A stretch of 64,000 nucleotides of DNA from Oligoflexia bacterium (GTDB lineage: Bacteria; Bdellovibrionota; UBA1018): assembly GCA_014378465.1 (NCBI GenBank), contig JACMNQ010000064.1, positions 1 through 64,000 on the forward strand. Direction: 5' to 3'. Positions 54,651 to 63,453 of this stretch are shown piece by piece (position 1 is the first letter of the stretch; each line of letters begins with the position of its first letter). The notes beneath the pieces are model-generated. The model saw only the letters and a program-made list of their open reading frames with translations, ran no database searches and was not told the origin of the DNA. Position numbers and translations under genes: made by a program.

Positions 54651-56918
54651 ATGAGAAAGAGCTGCAGCCGGAATATTTCAGGTACGACCGGAGTTTCACT
54701 CGTTCTCTTCACTTCATTCCTTCAAATGGCGTGCGGTGGCAGCAACAGCAAGCACACCGTCGAACCGGCAGAAATCAATGCTCAGGGCGGAAGCATCAGC
54801 ATGGCCCTCACCGCCAAAACCAAAGTTTCAAGCCTCACGCTCATCAACGCGGATTCGGACAAACCCCAGCCGCTGGACGGCGTTGCCGGACATAGCGCGA
54901 TCATCCCCGAAAACGCCGTGATCAATCTTGCGGTGGTCGGCCAATCCCTCAACATCAGGGCGAATATTTCAGGGGTCGGAAGCGTACTTTTTGATTACGA
55001 CAATGGAGCCCTCACCCACGTCGAGAACGTGGCACCCTACGCGTTTGCCAGTGATTCAAACGGTGACTACAGCATCTGGACTCCTTCAGTCGGGGCGCAT
55101 GTTCTCAAAGTCACGCCGTATGCCGGCTCGGACGCAAGTGGTCTTTCGGGCACCGCCCGCACCGTTCACTTCACGGTCAAAAATTCCACTGCCCCATCAC
55201 CCACTCCGACCGTCACGGTCACGCCGTCACCCACTCCGACCGTCACGGTCACGCCGTCACCCACTCCGACCGTCACGGTCACGCCATCACCCACTCCGAC
55301 CGTCACGGTCACGCCATCACCCACCGCTCCCGCATCTCTGACCGTCGCGAGCGTCACATTGATCAATGCGGACTCAGACCTGCCGCAGGCACTGGACGGC
55401 GTACCCGGCCACAGTGCGATCATCCCGGACAACGCTCAAATCGATCTTTCCAAAGTCGGGTCCTCTCTTAATATTCGCGCCGACAATTCAGGTGCCGCAA
55501 GCATTTTGTTTGACCTGGATAATGGTGCACTCACTCACATTGAAAATGTCGTGCCTTACGCGCTGGCCAGCGATACGAACGGCGATTACAATTCGTGGAC
55601 ACCGACCGTTGGCCCACACACTCTGAAAGTTGCGGCTTATTCCGGAGCAGATGCCACAGGAAATTCCGGACCGGCTCTGGTCATCCATTTCTCCGTGATC
55701 AACGGAGTTTCACCTTCTCCGACTCCCACCGTCATCGTGACTCCAAGTCCGAGCCCAAGCCCAAGCCCAAGCCCCACTGCGACCGGTCCAGGAAATCCCG
55801 CGAACACTGCTGAGCCATCAAGCTACAGCGCACCCATCACGATCACTCAAGGTGGCACCTATTCAGGCAACTGGAAGAATACGAACAGTAACCAAACCGC
55901 TGTCATCGTGGACGCTGGCTCAGCTCCCGTCATCATCCAGAATTGTCACATCGCTGGCCCCGGTCGACTGATTGAACTTCGCGGCGGTGGAAACCTCACC
56001 GTAAGAAACTGTTCCTTCCACGGAAAGACCCCAACCGTCGCGAACATGGCTCATCCGCGTGCGATCACGGCTCCAGGCTTCAGAAATCTTGTGATCGAGA
56101 ACAATTTCTTCGAAGGCGTCAGTCATGTGGTGATCACTGATCAATACAATGGCGATGGCAGCGCCCAGGAGACCATCAAGGTCAGATACAACATCGTCAA
56201 CAACATCGACGGTCGACAGCCCGACGGCGGCACCACGATGTGTAACTTCGTGGCTATCCAAAATTATGGGGGTTCGGGAGGAAATCCCCGCTTTGCGGAA
56301 ATCGCATGGAATCGGGTCATCAATACCCCTTTTCAAAGCAACTCGGAAGATCTGATCAATTTCTACTCAGCGGGTGGACGATCCGACAGCTGGTTCAAGG
56401 TTCATGACAACCTTCTGAAAGGATCTTACGCCGCGGATCCCGCCAATCAGGATTCGAGCGGGTCCGGAATGATCGTCGATGGAGATCAGACTTCAGACAG
56501 CACGGCCAAGACCTCTTACATCGAGTCCTATAACAATACCGTTCTCAACACGACCAACGCGGGGATGAACATCTCCGCAGGTCATGATATTCACTACTAC
56601 AACAACCGGATCATCTCCTCAGGCAAACTTCCCGACGGCAGGTGGATGCCGGCGAGCTGGGCTGGGGTTGCCATCTGGAACCTGTCTTCTGGCATGTACA
56701 ATGTCGGGATGGAAGGCAACACCATCGGCTGGAGCAAGCAGGGTTACACCAATCCTTACACGAACCGAAATGACGTGAGCTCGAACGAAGGAGGAGGTAT
56801 CAGGAACAACACCTTCCTTCCCAATGTCCCCATCACGCTTCAGATGGAAGCGGACGAGATCAATCTCTTCTCGCAGAAAGTGATCGCCAACGGGATCAGG
56901 CTCGGACCTCAACAGTGA
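54651..56918 (+). CDS. Surface lipoprotein: two duplicated beta modules, Pro-Thr linkers, beta-helix domain
   Basis: 755 residues from the ATG at 54651, with AGGGGGAAGAG just upstream. Lipoprotein signal ends in FLQMACGG. Two copies of a module of about 110 residues each (about 60-180 and 232-350) share SLTLINADSD.PQ.LDGV.GHSAIIP, LNIRA, DNGALTH.ENV.PYA.ASD and GDY..WTP. Each is followed by a Pro/Thr linker. From about residue 385 to the end the sequence looks like a right-handed parallel beta-helix (GNLTVRNCSFHG, FRNLVIENNFFEG, TIKVRYNIVNN, DIHYYNNRIISS), as in pectate-lyase-like and adhesin proteins. It is probably surface-exposed and carbohydrate-binding or -cleaving; no catalytic residues can be named. 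Confidence 0.85.
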   Translation: MRKSCSRNISGTTGVSLVLFTSFLQMACGGSNSKHTVEPAEINAQGGSISMALTAKTKVSSLTLINADSDKPQPLDGVAGHSAIIPENAVINLAVVGQSLNIRANISGVGSVLFDYDNGALTHVENVAPYAFASDSNGDYSIWTPSVGAHVLKVTPYAGSDASGLSGTARTVHFTVKNSTAPSPTPTVTVTPSPTPTVTVTPSPTPTVTVTPSPTPTVTVTPSPTAPASLTVASVTLINADSDLPQALDGVPGHSAIIPDNAQIDLSKVGSSLNIRADNSGAASILFDLDNGALTHIENVVPYALASDTNGDYNSWTPTVGPHTLKVAAYSGADATGNSGPALVIHFSVINGVSPSPTPTVIVTPSPSPSPSPSPTATGPGNPANTAEPSSYSAPITITQGGTYSGNWKNTNSNQTAVIVDAGSAPVIIQNCHIAGPGRLIELRGGGNLTVRNCSFHGKTPTVANMAHPRAITAPGFRNLVIENNFFEGVSHVVITDQYNGDGSAQETIKVRYNIVNNIDGRQPDGGTTMCNFVAIQNYGGSGGNPRFAEIAWNRVINTPFQSNSEDLINFYSAGGRSDSWFKVHDNLLKGSYAADPANQDSSGSGMIVDGDQTSDSTAKTSYIESYNNTVLNTTNAGMNISAGHDIHYYNNRIISSGKLPDGRWMPASWAGVAIWNLSSGMYNVGMEGNTIGWSKQGYTNPYTNRNDVSSNEGGGIRNNTFLPNVPITLQMEADEINLFSQKVIANGIRLGPQQ
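55201..55320 (+). repeat. Four tandem 30-bp repeats in the linker coding region
   Basis: Units begin at 55201, 55231, 55261 and 55291 and differ only at one base (acgccg versus acgcca). Each adds ten residues of PTPTVTVTPS type between the two modules. Thirty is divisible by three, so changes in copy number keep the frame. Confidence 0.95.
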
Positions 56919-56957
56919 CCAGCGTTCCAGGTGACGGAAATTCGCTCATAAAATAAA

Positions 56958-56991
56958 AAAAGGCCCCTTCTCATCGAGACTGGGGCCTTTT
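56958..56991. terminator. Bidirectional rho-independent terminator
   Basis: AAAAGGCCCC (56958-56967) pairs with GGGGCCTTTT (56982-56991) over a 14-nt loop, with A-rich sequence before and T-rich after. It ends both the 54651 lipoprotein gene and, from the other strand, rpsA. Confidence 0.9.
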
Positions 56992-57048
56992 AATTTTGGA
57001 ATCAGCTCCCAGTCACCCTTTCAGGTTCCCACGAACTTCAAGTCCGAT

Positions 57049-58869
57049 TTACTCTTTAGTTTCAGAGCCAGGCTTGAGAGCGGCCTTGAGCTTGTCGCCC
57101 AGGATATCTCCCATGGTGGTCTTCTTGTTGCTGTCGCCCATGTGGGTCTGGTAGTTCGCACGTTCTTCGCTGCGACCCAGCTGCTTGATCGAAAGACCGA
57201 TGCGGCGTTCTTTAGGTTCGATGGAGAGAATCTCTGCACGAACTTTGTCGCCCACCTTCAGGATGTCCGAAGGCTTCTCGATGCGGTGATCAGCGATTTC
57301 GCTGACGTAGATCAGACCTTCAACGCCTTCTTCGAGCTCTACGAAAGCGCCGAAGTCAGTGAGTTTGGTCACGACGCCGTCAACAGCCTGGCTGGTCTTG
57401 TAACGAGCCTTGATCGAATCCCATGGATCACGCTCAAGCTGCTTGATACCGAGCGAGAACTTCTCGCTCGCCTTGTCGATGCCGAGTACGACAGTGCGGA
57501 TTTTATCGCCCTTGTTGTACTTCTCGGATGGATGACCGAATTTCTTCGTCCATGCGAGATCGCTGATGTGCACGAGGCCGTCGATGCCCATGCCGATGTC
57601 GATGAAGACACCGAAATCAGTGACAGACTTGACTTCGCCTTCTTCAATGATCGTTCCGATGGGGAACTTGATTTCAAGTTCGTCCCATGGATTGGACTGA
57701 AGCTGCTTGAGTCCGAGGCTGATGCGCTTGTTCTTGGAATCGACTTCCAGAACCTTGCATTCAACTTCATCGCCCACGTTGAGCACTTTTGAAGGGTGCT
57801 TGACGCGTTCGGTCCAGGACATTTCGGAAACGTGAATGAGGCCTTCGATGCCATCTTCGAGTTCAACGAATGCGCCGTAGTCCTTGAGACTGACGACTTT
57901 GCCCTTAACTTTGACGCCGATTGGGAATTTGTATTCCGCATCTTCCCAAGGATTGGCAGTGACCTGCTTGAGTCCGAGAGAAACGCGTTCTTTTTCGCGA
58001 TCGTACTTGAGGATCTTGACTTTGACATCGTCGCCCACAGCGAAGAGTTCGCTTGGGTGTTTGATGCGGCCCCAGGACATATCAGTGATATGAAGGAGTC
58101 CGTCCATTCCGCCGAGATCAATGAAGGCGCCGTATTCCGTGATGTTCTTCACGGTACCGGTCACGATCATGCCCTCTTGCAGATTGGCCAAGGTTTCAGC
58201 TCTCTGAAGCTCACGCTCCTGAGCGACAACAGCGCGGCGGGAAAGAACGATGTTTCCACGCTTCTTGTTGAACTTGATGATCTTGAACTTGAGGCGCTTG
58301 CCGAGGAATTTATCGAGGTTCTTGACTGGCTTGGTGTCGATCTGGGAGCCAGGCAGGAATGCCTTGACGCCGATGTCGACAGAAAGTCCGCCCTTAACCT
58401 TGGCGATGACGGTTCCTTCAACGAGCTGATCTTTTTCGCAGGCTTGGGAGATTTCGTCCCAGGCGCGGATGATCTCTGCTTTGTCCTTGGAAAGCAGCAT
58501 GAAGCCGTTTTCCATTTCCATGCGCTCGAGATAAACGCTGACCACATCGCCAACGGCAACGTGAGCAACGCCATGAGCGTCTTTGAATTCTTGGAGAGGT
58601 ACAAGGCCTTCGCACTTGTAACCGATGTCTACCGTGGCGTAGTCAGGGGTGATCGAAACGACGGTTCCGTCGACAACTTCACCTTCTTTGATTTCCTGCT
58701 GGGCCTGGGACGCTTCAAAAAGCTCAGCAAAGCTTTCTTCGCTGTCTTCATGACCTGAAGTTTCTTCAGGGCTGTCGAAAGATGAGAACTCATCCATCCA
58801 ACTTTGATTCTTGGGACGAGGCGTGGACTTAGTGGAGGCTTCTGCTCCGGCGGTTTGCTTACTTACCAT
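57049..58869 (-). CDS. rpsA: Ribosomal protein S1
   Basis: 606 residues from the ATG at 58869. Six S1 domains can be read: the first two atypical (GEVVDGTVVSITPDYATVDIG, EGTVIAKVKGGLSVDIGVKAF) and four typical (ITEYGAFIDLGGMDGLLHI, LKDYGAFVELEDGIEGLIHV, VTDFGVFIDIGMGIDGLVHI, LTDFGAFVELEEGVEGLIYV). It helps the 30S subunit bind mRNA. An acidic, Ser/Glu-rich N-terminus of about 50 residues precedes domain 1. It stands alone, with its own promoter at 59004-59032 and a terminator at 56958-56991. Confidence 0.98.
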   Translation of the reverse strand: MVSKQTAGAEASTKSTPRPKNQSWMDEFSSFDSPEETSGHEDSEESFAELFEASQAQQEIKEGEVVDGTVVSITPDYATVDIGYKCEGLVPLQEFKDAHGVAHVAVGDVVSVYLERMEMENGFMLLSKDKAEIIRAWDEISQACEKDQLVEGTVIAKVKGGLSVDIGVKAFLPGSQIDTKPVKNLDKFLGKRLKFKIIKFNKKRGNIVLSRRAVVAQERELQRAETLANLQEGMIVTGTVKNITEYGAFIDLGGMDGLLHITDMSWGRIKHPSELFAVGDDVKVKILKYDREKERVSLGLKQVTANPWEDAEYKFPIGVKVKGKVVSLKDYGAFVELEDGIEGLIHVSEMSWTERVKHPSKVLNVGDEVECKVLEVDSKNKRISLGLKQLQSNPWDELEIKFPIGTIIEEGEVKSVTDFGVFIDIGMGIDGLVHISDLAWTKKFGHPSEKYNKGDKIRTVVLGIDKASEKFSLGIKQLERDPWDSIKARYKTSQAVDGVVTKLTDFGAFVELEEGVEGLIYVSEIADHRIEKPSDILKVGDKVRAEILSIEPKERRIGLSIKQLGRSEERANYQTHMGDSNKKTTMGDILGDKLKAALKPGSETKE

Positions 58870-59003
58870 GTTTTGTATGATTGCCTTTCTTCGAATTTCT
58901 TCAGGATATGACTCCTGTTGAAACACACGATCAACTGTCTCGTGCTCGGGCGGCGCTCTGGACCGCAAAGCAGTACCGAATGAATGCTCACCCTTAGGGC
59001 AAA

Positions 59004-59032
59004 GCTATAGGATTTTTAAGGGTTTTTGTCGA
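59004..59032 (-). promoter_or_regulatory. Sigma-70-type promoter of rpsA
   Basis: On the minus strand TCGACA (59027-59032, 5/6) and TATAGC (59004-59009, 4/6) are exactly 17 nt apart. The leader would be about 125 nt long. In the rest of 58870-59241 I see no gene; TATAAG at 59229-59234, just 8 nt before the next ATG, could serve a leaderless transcript of the 59242 gene. Confidence 0.6.
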
Positions 59033-59241
59033 GTGAAAAGGCGCGCCATGGCGGACCCGGACAAAGCTCAAAAACCACGCTGGTCAGGGCATCCGAGGCT
59101 TGGGCTCAGGCGGCCACTTCCTTGCCAAAAACGCTCGGCGCATGGGCCCAAGGGCTGCACCCTGGAGACGACACTCCAAGTCGTTGAAATAGGGGCGAAA
59201 TTTCCAACCTTTCATGACTTGATTCGTTTATAAGCACTTTC

Positions 59242-59961
59242 ATGAAAGCGATTCTACTGGGGGCCACCGGGCTTGTCGGCAGTGAAGTTCTGAAGGCCCT
59301 TGTGAGTTCTCCCGCCTGCGAAGAGGTTCGGGCGCTCGTTCGAAACCCCTTGTTGATTTCTCACCCTAAACTCAACCAGGTGGTTGTGGATTTTGACTGC
59401 ATCCATGACTTCAGTACCCAGTTCACCGGCTACGATACGGTCTTCAACTGCCTCGGAACGACCCTCCGGAAAGCGGGTTCGCAGCAGGCGTTCAGACAGG
59501 TGGACTACACCTACCCCTTGGAGACCGCGAAGATCGCAAGAACCGAAGGGGCACAAAATTTTCTCTTCGTCAGCAGTGTCGGTGCGGACCCTCAATCAGG
59601 GAACTTCTATCTGAAGACCAAAGGTCAACTCGAAGAGTCCCTCCGGCAGCTGAAATTTCCAGAAACCCACTGCTTCCGTCCATCACTCCTTCTCGGAGAA
59701 CGCACTGAATCCCAGGCTCTCGAAAAACTTTTCATTGCAGTTGCGTCAAGCCTCGCCCCGTTGATTCACACTTTTTTCCGCGGTCCGCTCCAGAAATACC
59801 AGCCCGTGCAGGCAACGAAAGTTGCGCAGGCCATGGTGAATGCTGCACTCTCGTCACCTGACTCACCTCATACCGGTGGCGCGGTCAATGCCCACTCTGA
59901 ATTTTATATTCACGAATGCCTGCGCTGGTACGGCAGAATGAATGGCAGGATTCAGTGCTGA
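59242..59961 (+). CDS. NAD(P)-binding Rossmann protein, HTATIP2/TIP30-like
   Basis: 239 residues. N-terminal cofactor motif LLGATGLVGSEVLKAL, VRALVRNP, DTVFNCLGTT, FLFVSSVGADPQSGNFYLKTKGQLEE (the S...YxxxK-like set) and a C-terminal QPVQATKVAQAMVNAAL. This is the atypical short-chain dehydrogenase subgroup close to oxidoreductase HTATIP2 and YwnB-like proteins. The substrate is unknown. It has no ribosome site and converges with the GT4 gene, overlapping it by 10 nt. Confidence 0.88.
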   Translation: MKAILLGATGLVGSEVLKALVSSPACEEVRALVRNPLLISHPKLNQVVVDFDCIHDFSTQFTGYDTVFNCLGTTLRKAGSQQAFRQVDYTYPLETAKIARTEGAQNFLFVSSVGADPQSGNFYLKTKGQLEESLRQLKFPETHCFRPSLLLGERTESQALEKLFIAVASSLAPLIHTFFRGPLQKYQPVQATKVAQAMVNAALSSPDSPHTGGAVNAHSEFYIHECLRWYGRMNGRIQC

Positions 59962-61175
59962 TAAGCGCGGCGTCTCAAAGCACGCTCGTAGATTTCAAGC
60001 GTGCGTCGCAGACGAATGTTCCGGTCGTAATTGGACTGGACATGCTTCCGACCCAGAATACCCATCTGTTTGCGAGTATCGGGATGATCGATCATGTAGC
60101 GGAGCTGCCTCTGCAGGTCGAACGCATCGTCAGGCCGCATGAGGACTCCGTATTCTTCCTGACCGATGATCTCGGCAGCGCTGCCGCCGCTGGAGATCAC
60201 GATCGGGCACTCCATGGCCATCGCTTCGATCGCGACCAGCCCGAACGCCTCCTGCCTCGACGGCATCACGAAGATGTCAAAGGCACTCATGATTTCGGGA
60301 ATGTTCGTCTGAAAGCCTGCGAAGACGACCGCTTCCTCAAGATGAAATTGTTTGACCATCTTTTGAAGCTCACCCAGATGGTTTGAAGATCTTCCGAGAG
60401 TTTCCTCACCCACGATGACGAACTTGAGCTTTTTTCCTTCAGGCAGACGTTTGGTCAGTCCTGCTGCCGCCTTGATGAAAGTCGCCTGGCCCTTGGCAGG
60501 ATCAATTCTCCCCACAAGTCCGATCACGACCGTTTCAAAATCCGCTCCCCACTCAGCTCGCTGCCTTTGAGCATCCACGACGGCCGGATCGAAGCGCACG
60601 AAATCGAGCCCCAGATTCACCACTTTAACCTGGCGTTCACGCAGCGGATGGGTGGCCAGCACATTCTTGCGCAAAGTCTGGCTCATGACGATCAGGGCAT
60701 CGAGACGACCATAAATCATGCGGTGAAAAAAATTTCGTTTGTCATGGTTGTTCATGATGTGGCGTGAAGCGAAGACTGTGACTTCGGGCCGATTCCAGAG
60801 CCAGGGTGTGACGGAGCCAAGCAGCGAAGTCTGATGAAGGTGAACGACATTGATCCCCTCGTGCATGGGATCGCAAAGCCTCGTGAGATCTTTCTTCAGA
60901 TTGAAATCAAAATAGTCCCTCGGCCGGTAATCCAGCACTTCAAGCTTCACCTCGGGATGCAGCTTGAGCTGCGCATGAATGGGACTGTCCCGGAGGACCA
61001 TCGCGCGAACATCCAACCCCTGATGCGCGATCTCCAACGTATCGGCGGAGGCCACCTGTTCAAGTCCGCCCCACGAATGAGACAGGCAGATGATCAAAGC
61101 CTTCATCTCCCCGTTGAGGGCATCCACCAGCTCAGAAAGTCCAGCCCTGGGCTTCGGGTCAGCGTTTGAGACCAC
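59952..61175 (-). CDS. Family 4 glycosyltransferase
   Basis: 407 residues if started at the GTG at 61175, which has GGAGGAG 7 nt upstream and overlaps the heptosyltransferase by 17 nt; the ATG at 61106 begins exactly at the Rossmann strand (MKALIICLSHSWGGLEQ) but has its purine run touching the codon. GT-B features: VIGLVGRIDPAKGQATFI, FVIVGEE, VFAGFQTNIPEIMSAFDIFVMPSRQEAFGLVAIEAMAMECPIVISSGGSAAEII (the E-x7-E motif). It probably adds a sugar in LPS core or O-antigen assembly, given its position after waaF. Confidence 0.88.
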   Translation of the reverse strand: MVSNADPKPRAGLSELVDALNGEMKALIICLSHSWGGLEQVASADTLEIAHQGLDVRAMVLRDSPIHAQLKLHPEVKLEVLDYRPRDYFDFNLKKDLTRLCDPMHEGINVVHLHQTSLLGSVTPWLWNRPEVTVFASRHIMNNHDKRNFFHRMIYGRLDALIVMSQTLRKNVLATHPLRERQVKVVNLGLDFVRFDPAVVDAQRQRAEWGADFETVVIGLVGRIDPAKGQATFIKAAAGLTKRLPEGKKLKFVIVGEETLGRSSNHLGELQKMVKQFHLEEAVVFAGFQTNIPEIMSAFDIFVMPSRQEAFGLVAIEAMAMECPIVISSGGSAAEIIGQEEYGVLMRPDDAFDLQRQLRYMIDHPDTRKQMGILGRKHVQSNYDRNIRLRRTLEIYERALRRRAYQH

Positions 61176-62238
61176 GTTGAATCTCCTCCCAGACCATATC
61201 GGCGCGGATACCGCGAAGGCACTGAAATTTTTTCTCAGGAATCTGGGAGCAGGTATTCTTCTCACAGGGCCAGCACTCGACTGGATTGATCGCGACCTGA
61301 ACACGGCCGGGTCCCAGAGGCTGAGTCCGACGCGGATCTGCCGCCCCGCAGACGATCTGAGTGAAGGAGCCGCAAAAGGAAGCGACATGCGCGAGTCCGG
61401 ACTCATTGCAAACGGTGAACTTCGCGTTTTTGAAAATTTTTGAAAGCACCGGCACCGGACCACGAGCAGTCATGTCAATGAGCTTGAGCCGCTGATCATG
61501 GCAGAGCCTCTGCGCGAGAGGCGCTTCTTTCGGGCCGCCGACGATCAGGCCTTTCCAGCCTGTTTCTTTGTGAACTCGCTCCACGAGATTGACGAAGTAC
61601 TCGATAGGCCAGCGCCGGGAGTCCGCGGTCGCACCGGGGGCGAGTACCCAATACGGTTCATCCGGTGATTCCAGTGGAACGTAATCCGACCACGACTTCT
61701 CCGCATTGAAGGCCAGCATTTCGCCTGGGATTGCCTGATCCAGATCGTTTTCAGGTGGGATTCCCCAGAATTCCTGCACGTCGCGCGAAGGTCTCGCGTT
61801 TTCAGGCAGCAGATTCACGTAGGACTGAGCCCGGTGCACGATATGCTTTTCATTGCGTGGCCACGAAGTACCTTCGTTCAAAAGAATTCCGCGACCTTCA
61901 AAGCGGTACCCGCGTCTCCGTCTGGAGCCGGCCCTGAACGTGAGCCACGCGGTGGAGATCGAGTTGGGCAGCGCGAACGAAAGGTCAAAAGGACCCTTGG
62001 CCTTGAGCGCCCTTGCGTCCTGCTCCAGAATGGAAACCTTGTCACGAAAAGAAGGAGTGGAGGGTCTGGAGAGAATGAAGACTTCATCCACCAGATCCAC
62101 AAACTGAAGTTCCTTCACCCAGGGCACGCATGCCACCGTGATTCGAGCCTTCGGATAAGCCTTTTTCAGGTAATGGTAGAAAGGGTAAGCCAGAATCTGG
62201 TCACCGATCCAGTTCGGCGCTCTCAACAGGATTTTCAT
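61159..62238 (-). CDS. waaF: LPS heptosyltransferase family (GT9), WaaF-like
   Basis: 359 residues. MKILLRAPNWIGDQILAYPF at the start, FRDKVSILEQDARALK, LPNSISTAWLTFRAG, GYRFEGRGILL, VLAPGATADSRRWP, and FTVCNESGLAHVASFCGS. The C-terminus has a Cys set (CWPCEKNTC) seen in part of the family. GT9 enzymes transfer heptose from ADP-heptose to the inner core at the cytoplasmic face. It starts within the stop of the DUF3108 lipoprotein gene (4-nt overlap) and leads into the GT4 gene. Confidence 0.9.
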   Translation of the reverse strand: MKILLRAPNWIGDQILAYPFYHYLKKAYPKARITVACVPWVKELQFVDLVDEVFILSRPSTPSFRDKVSILEQDARALKAKGPFDLSFALPNSISTAWLTFRAGSRRRRGYRFEGRGILLNEGTSWPRNEKHIVHRAQSYVNLLPENARPSRDVQEFWGIPPENDLDQAIPGEMLAFNAEKSWSDYVPLESPDEPYWVLAPGATADSRRWPIEYFVNLVERVHKETGWKGLIVGGPKEAPLAQRLCHDQRLKLIDMTARGPVPVLSKIFKNAKFTVCNESGLAHVASFCGSFTQIVCGAADPRRTQPLGPGRVQVAINPVECWPCEKNTCSQIPEKKFQCLRGIRADMVWEEIQRGLKR

Positions 62239-63419
62239 CTCGGAGGCTCACCCGGTTCAATTTTCTTCAGGTCAGCCACCACTGTGCCGATGCGCACTTT
62301 GGCTTCGAGATGCACGGGGTACCTGCGATCATCATCGGTCAACCAGACGAAGCTGTCGCCCTTCTTCTGCAGAATGCCCTGATACTTCGCTTCAGGCTTG
62401 AGCACGATGGTTCGAACTTTTCCAAGTGGCGTTTCCATCATCTCGTGGCGCACCACTTTCACGACCGCGTCCCAGCTCTTGCCTTCAGAAGCGACCGGGA
62501 ACACGTAAGTCTCTCCATCCTTGAGTGGCAGGGTTCTCAGGTAGTAAAGCGCTGACAGACTGTCCTGCGGAAACTGCGGCATGGGAAAAAAATCCTTGAT
62601 CTCCACATGAGGCTTGTCCTTGCGGTCCCAGCGATTCCAGTAAAATGCCTGCAGCTTCTCGGAATCATACAGCTCGAGCGAGTCGCGCTGCTGCTTGGTT
62701 TCGTCAAGCAGGATGTGAAAGCGATGGGAGAACAGTCCGTCATAATCAATGAAAGTCTCGAGTGAATCATTCAAGCGGTAAAAGAGACTGAAGACCTTGG
62801 AACTGACCGCGTTTCCCTGAATGTGATAGACTTTGCGATCATTGATGAAGACATACGGCATCACTTTCAAAGTGACTTCGCCTGCCGCAACGCCGAAATA
62901 ATTGATGTCAAAAGTGAGGGTCTCGCCCAGGTACATCGTTTCTTTCGGAGGGCGACGAGATGGATACACGGTCGCAGACTTCAAAGTGGGAGTGCCCGAT
63001 GCCGCGGACGAAGGCGCGGGAATCGGGATATCCCTGGATTTGCCTGATGAACCGGGCGGATGCTCCGGACCCGGAGTTACAGCTTCAGATACCGCGATCG
63101 CTTCGGCGGCCTTGGACTTCTTGTGATTCTTTTTAAGCGATTTTTTGGTCGGCGTCTTGCGTTGATCGGACTTCGCAAAAGGATCTTTGGGGACTGCGGA
63201 TGGAACGGGTGAAGGTTCAGCCATCACCGTATCCTTGATCTCAAACCGTTTCTGCATGTCCTGAGGGAGATCCTTCGGAAGCTCGCCATTGAGTTGCTTG
63301 ATGGAAGCGCCCGAGCAGGCTGCCAATCCCAGAAGGATGGTTGAGGCGAGCGCACTCCGCATTCCACTCGACACGACTCTCAGCTTGAATGACGCGCCTG
63401 AATATTTTTTTCGAATCAT
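62235..63419 (-). CDS. DUF3108 lipoprotein
   Basis: 394 residues from the ATG at 63419 (a longer frame to 63491 would overlap the acyltransferase). Lipobox LGLAAC (C35). Residues 70-170 are Lys/Pro/Ser-rich and disordered. From about 185 the DUF3108 domain is clear: LGETLTFDINYFGVAAGEVTL, FSLFYRLNDSLETFIDYDGLFSHRF, VRTIVLKPEAKYQGI and VWLTDDDRRYPVHLEAKVRIGTV. The domain is a beta-rich envelope module without a known activity. Its place between an acyltransferase and waaF suggests a link to LPS export or assembly. Confidence 0.88.
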   Translation of the reverse strand: MIRKKYSGASFKLRVVSSGMRSALASTILLGLAACSGASIKQLNGELPKDLPQDMQKRFEIKDTVMAEPSPVPSAVPKDPFAKSDQRKTPTKKSLKKNHKKSKAAEAIAVSEAVTPGPEHPPGSSGKSRDIPIPAPSSAASGTPTLKSATVYPSRRPPKETMYLGETLTFDINYFGVAAGEVTLKVMPYVFINDRKVYHIQGNAVSSKVFSLFYRLNDSLETFIDYDGLFSHRFHILLDETKQQRDSLELYDSEKLQAFYWNRWDRKDKPHVEIKDFFPMPQFPQDSLSALYYLRTLPLKDGETYVFPVASEGKSWDAVVKVVRHEMMETPLGKVRTIVLKPEAKYQGILQKKGDSFVWLTDDDRRYPVHLEAKVRIGTVVADLKKIEPGEPPR

Positions 63420-63453
63420 AAGCCTCGAGTTTAGGAGAAGCTTCGGGGAATGT

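Noticed and set aside
55201-55320. Direct repeats considered as a CRISPR array or integration site
   Set aside because: The units are contiguous without spacers and encode an in-frame Pro/Thr linker.
57796-58758. A 320-codon plus-strand frame opposite rpsA
   Set aside because: Its pattern mirrors the repeated S1 domains of the real gene on the other strand.
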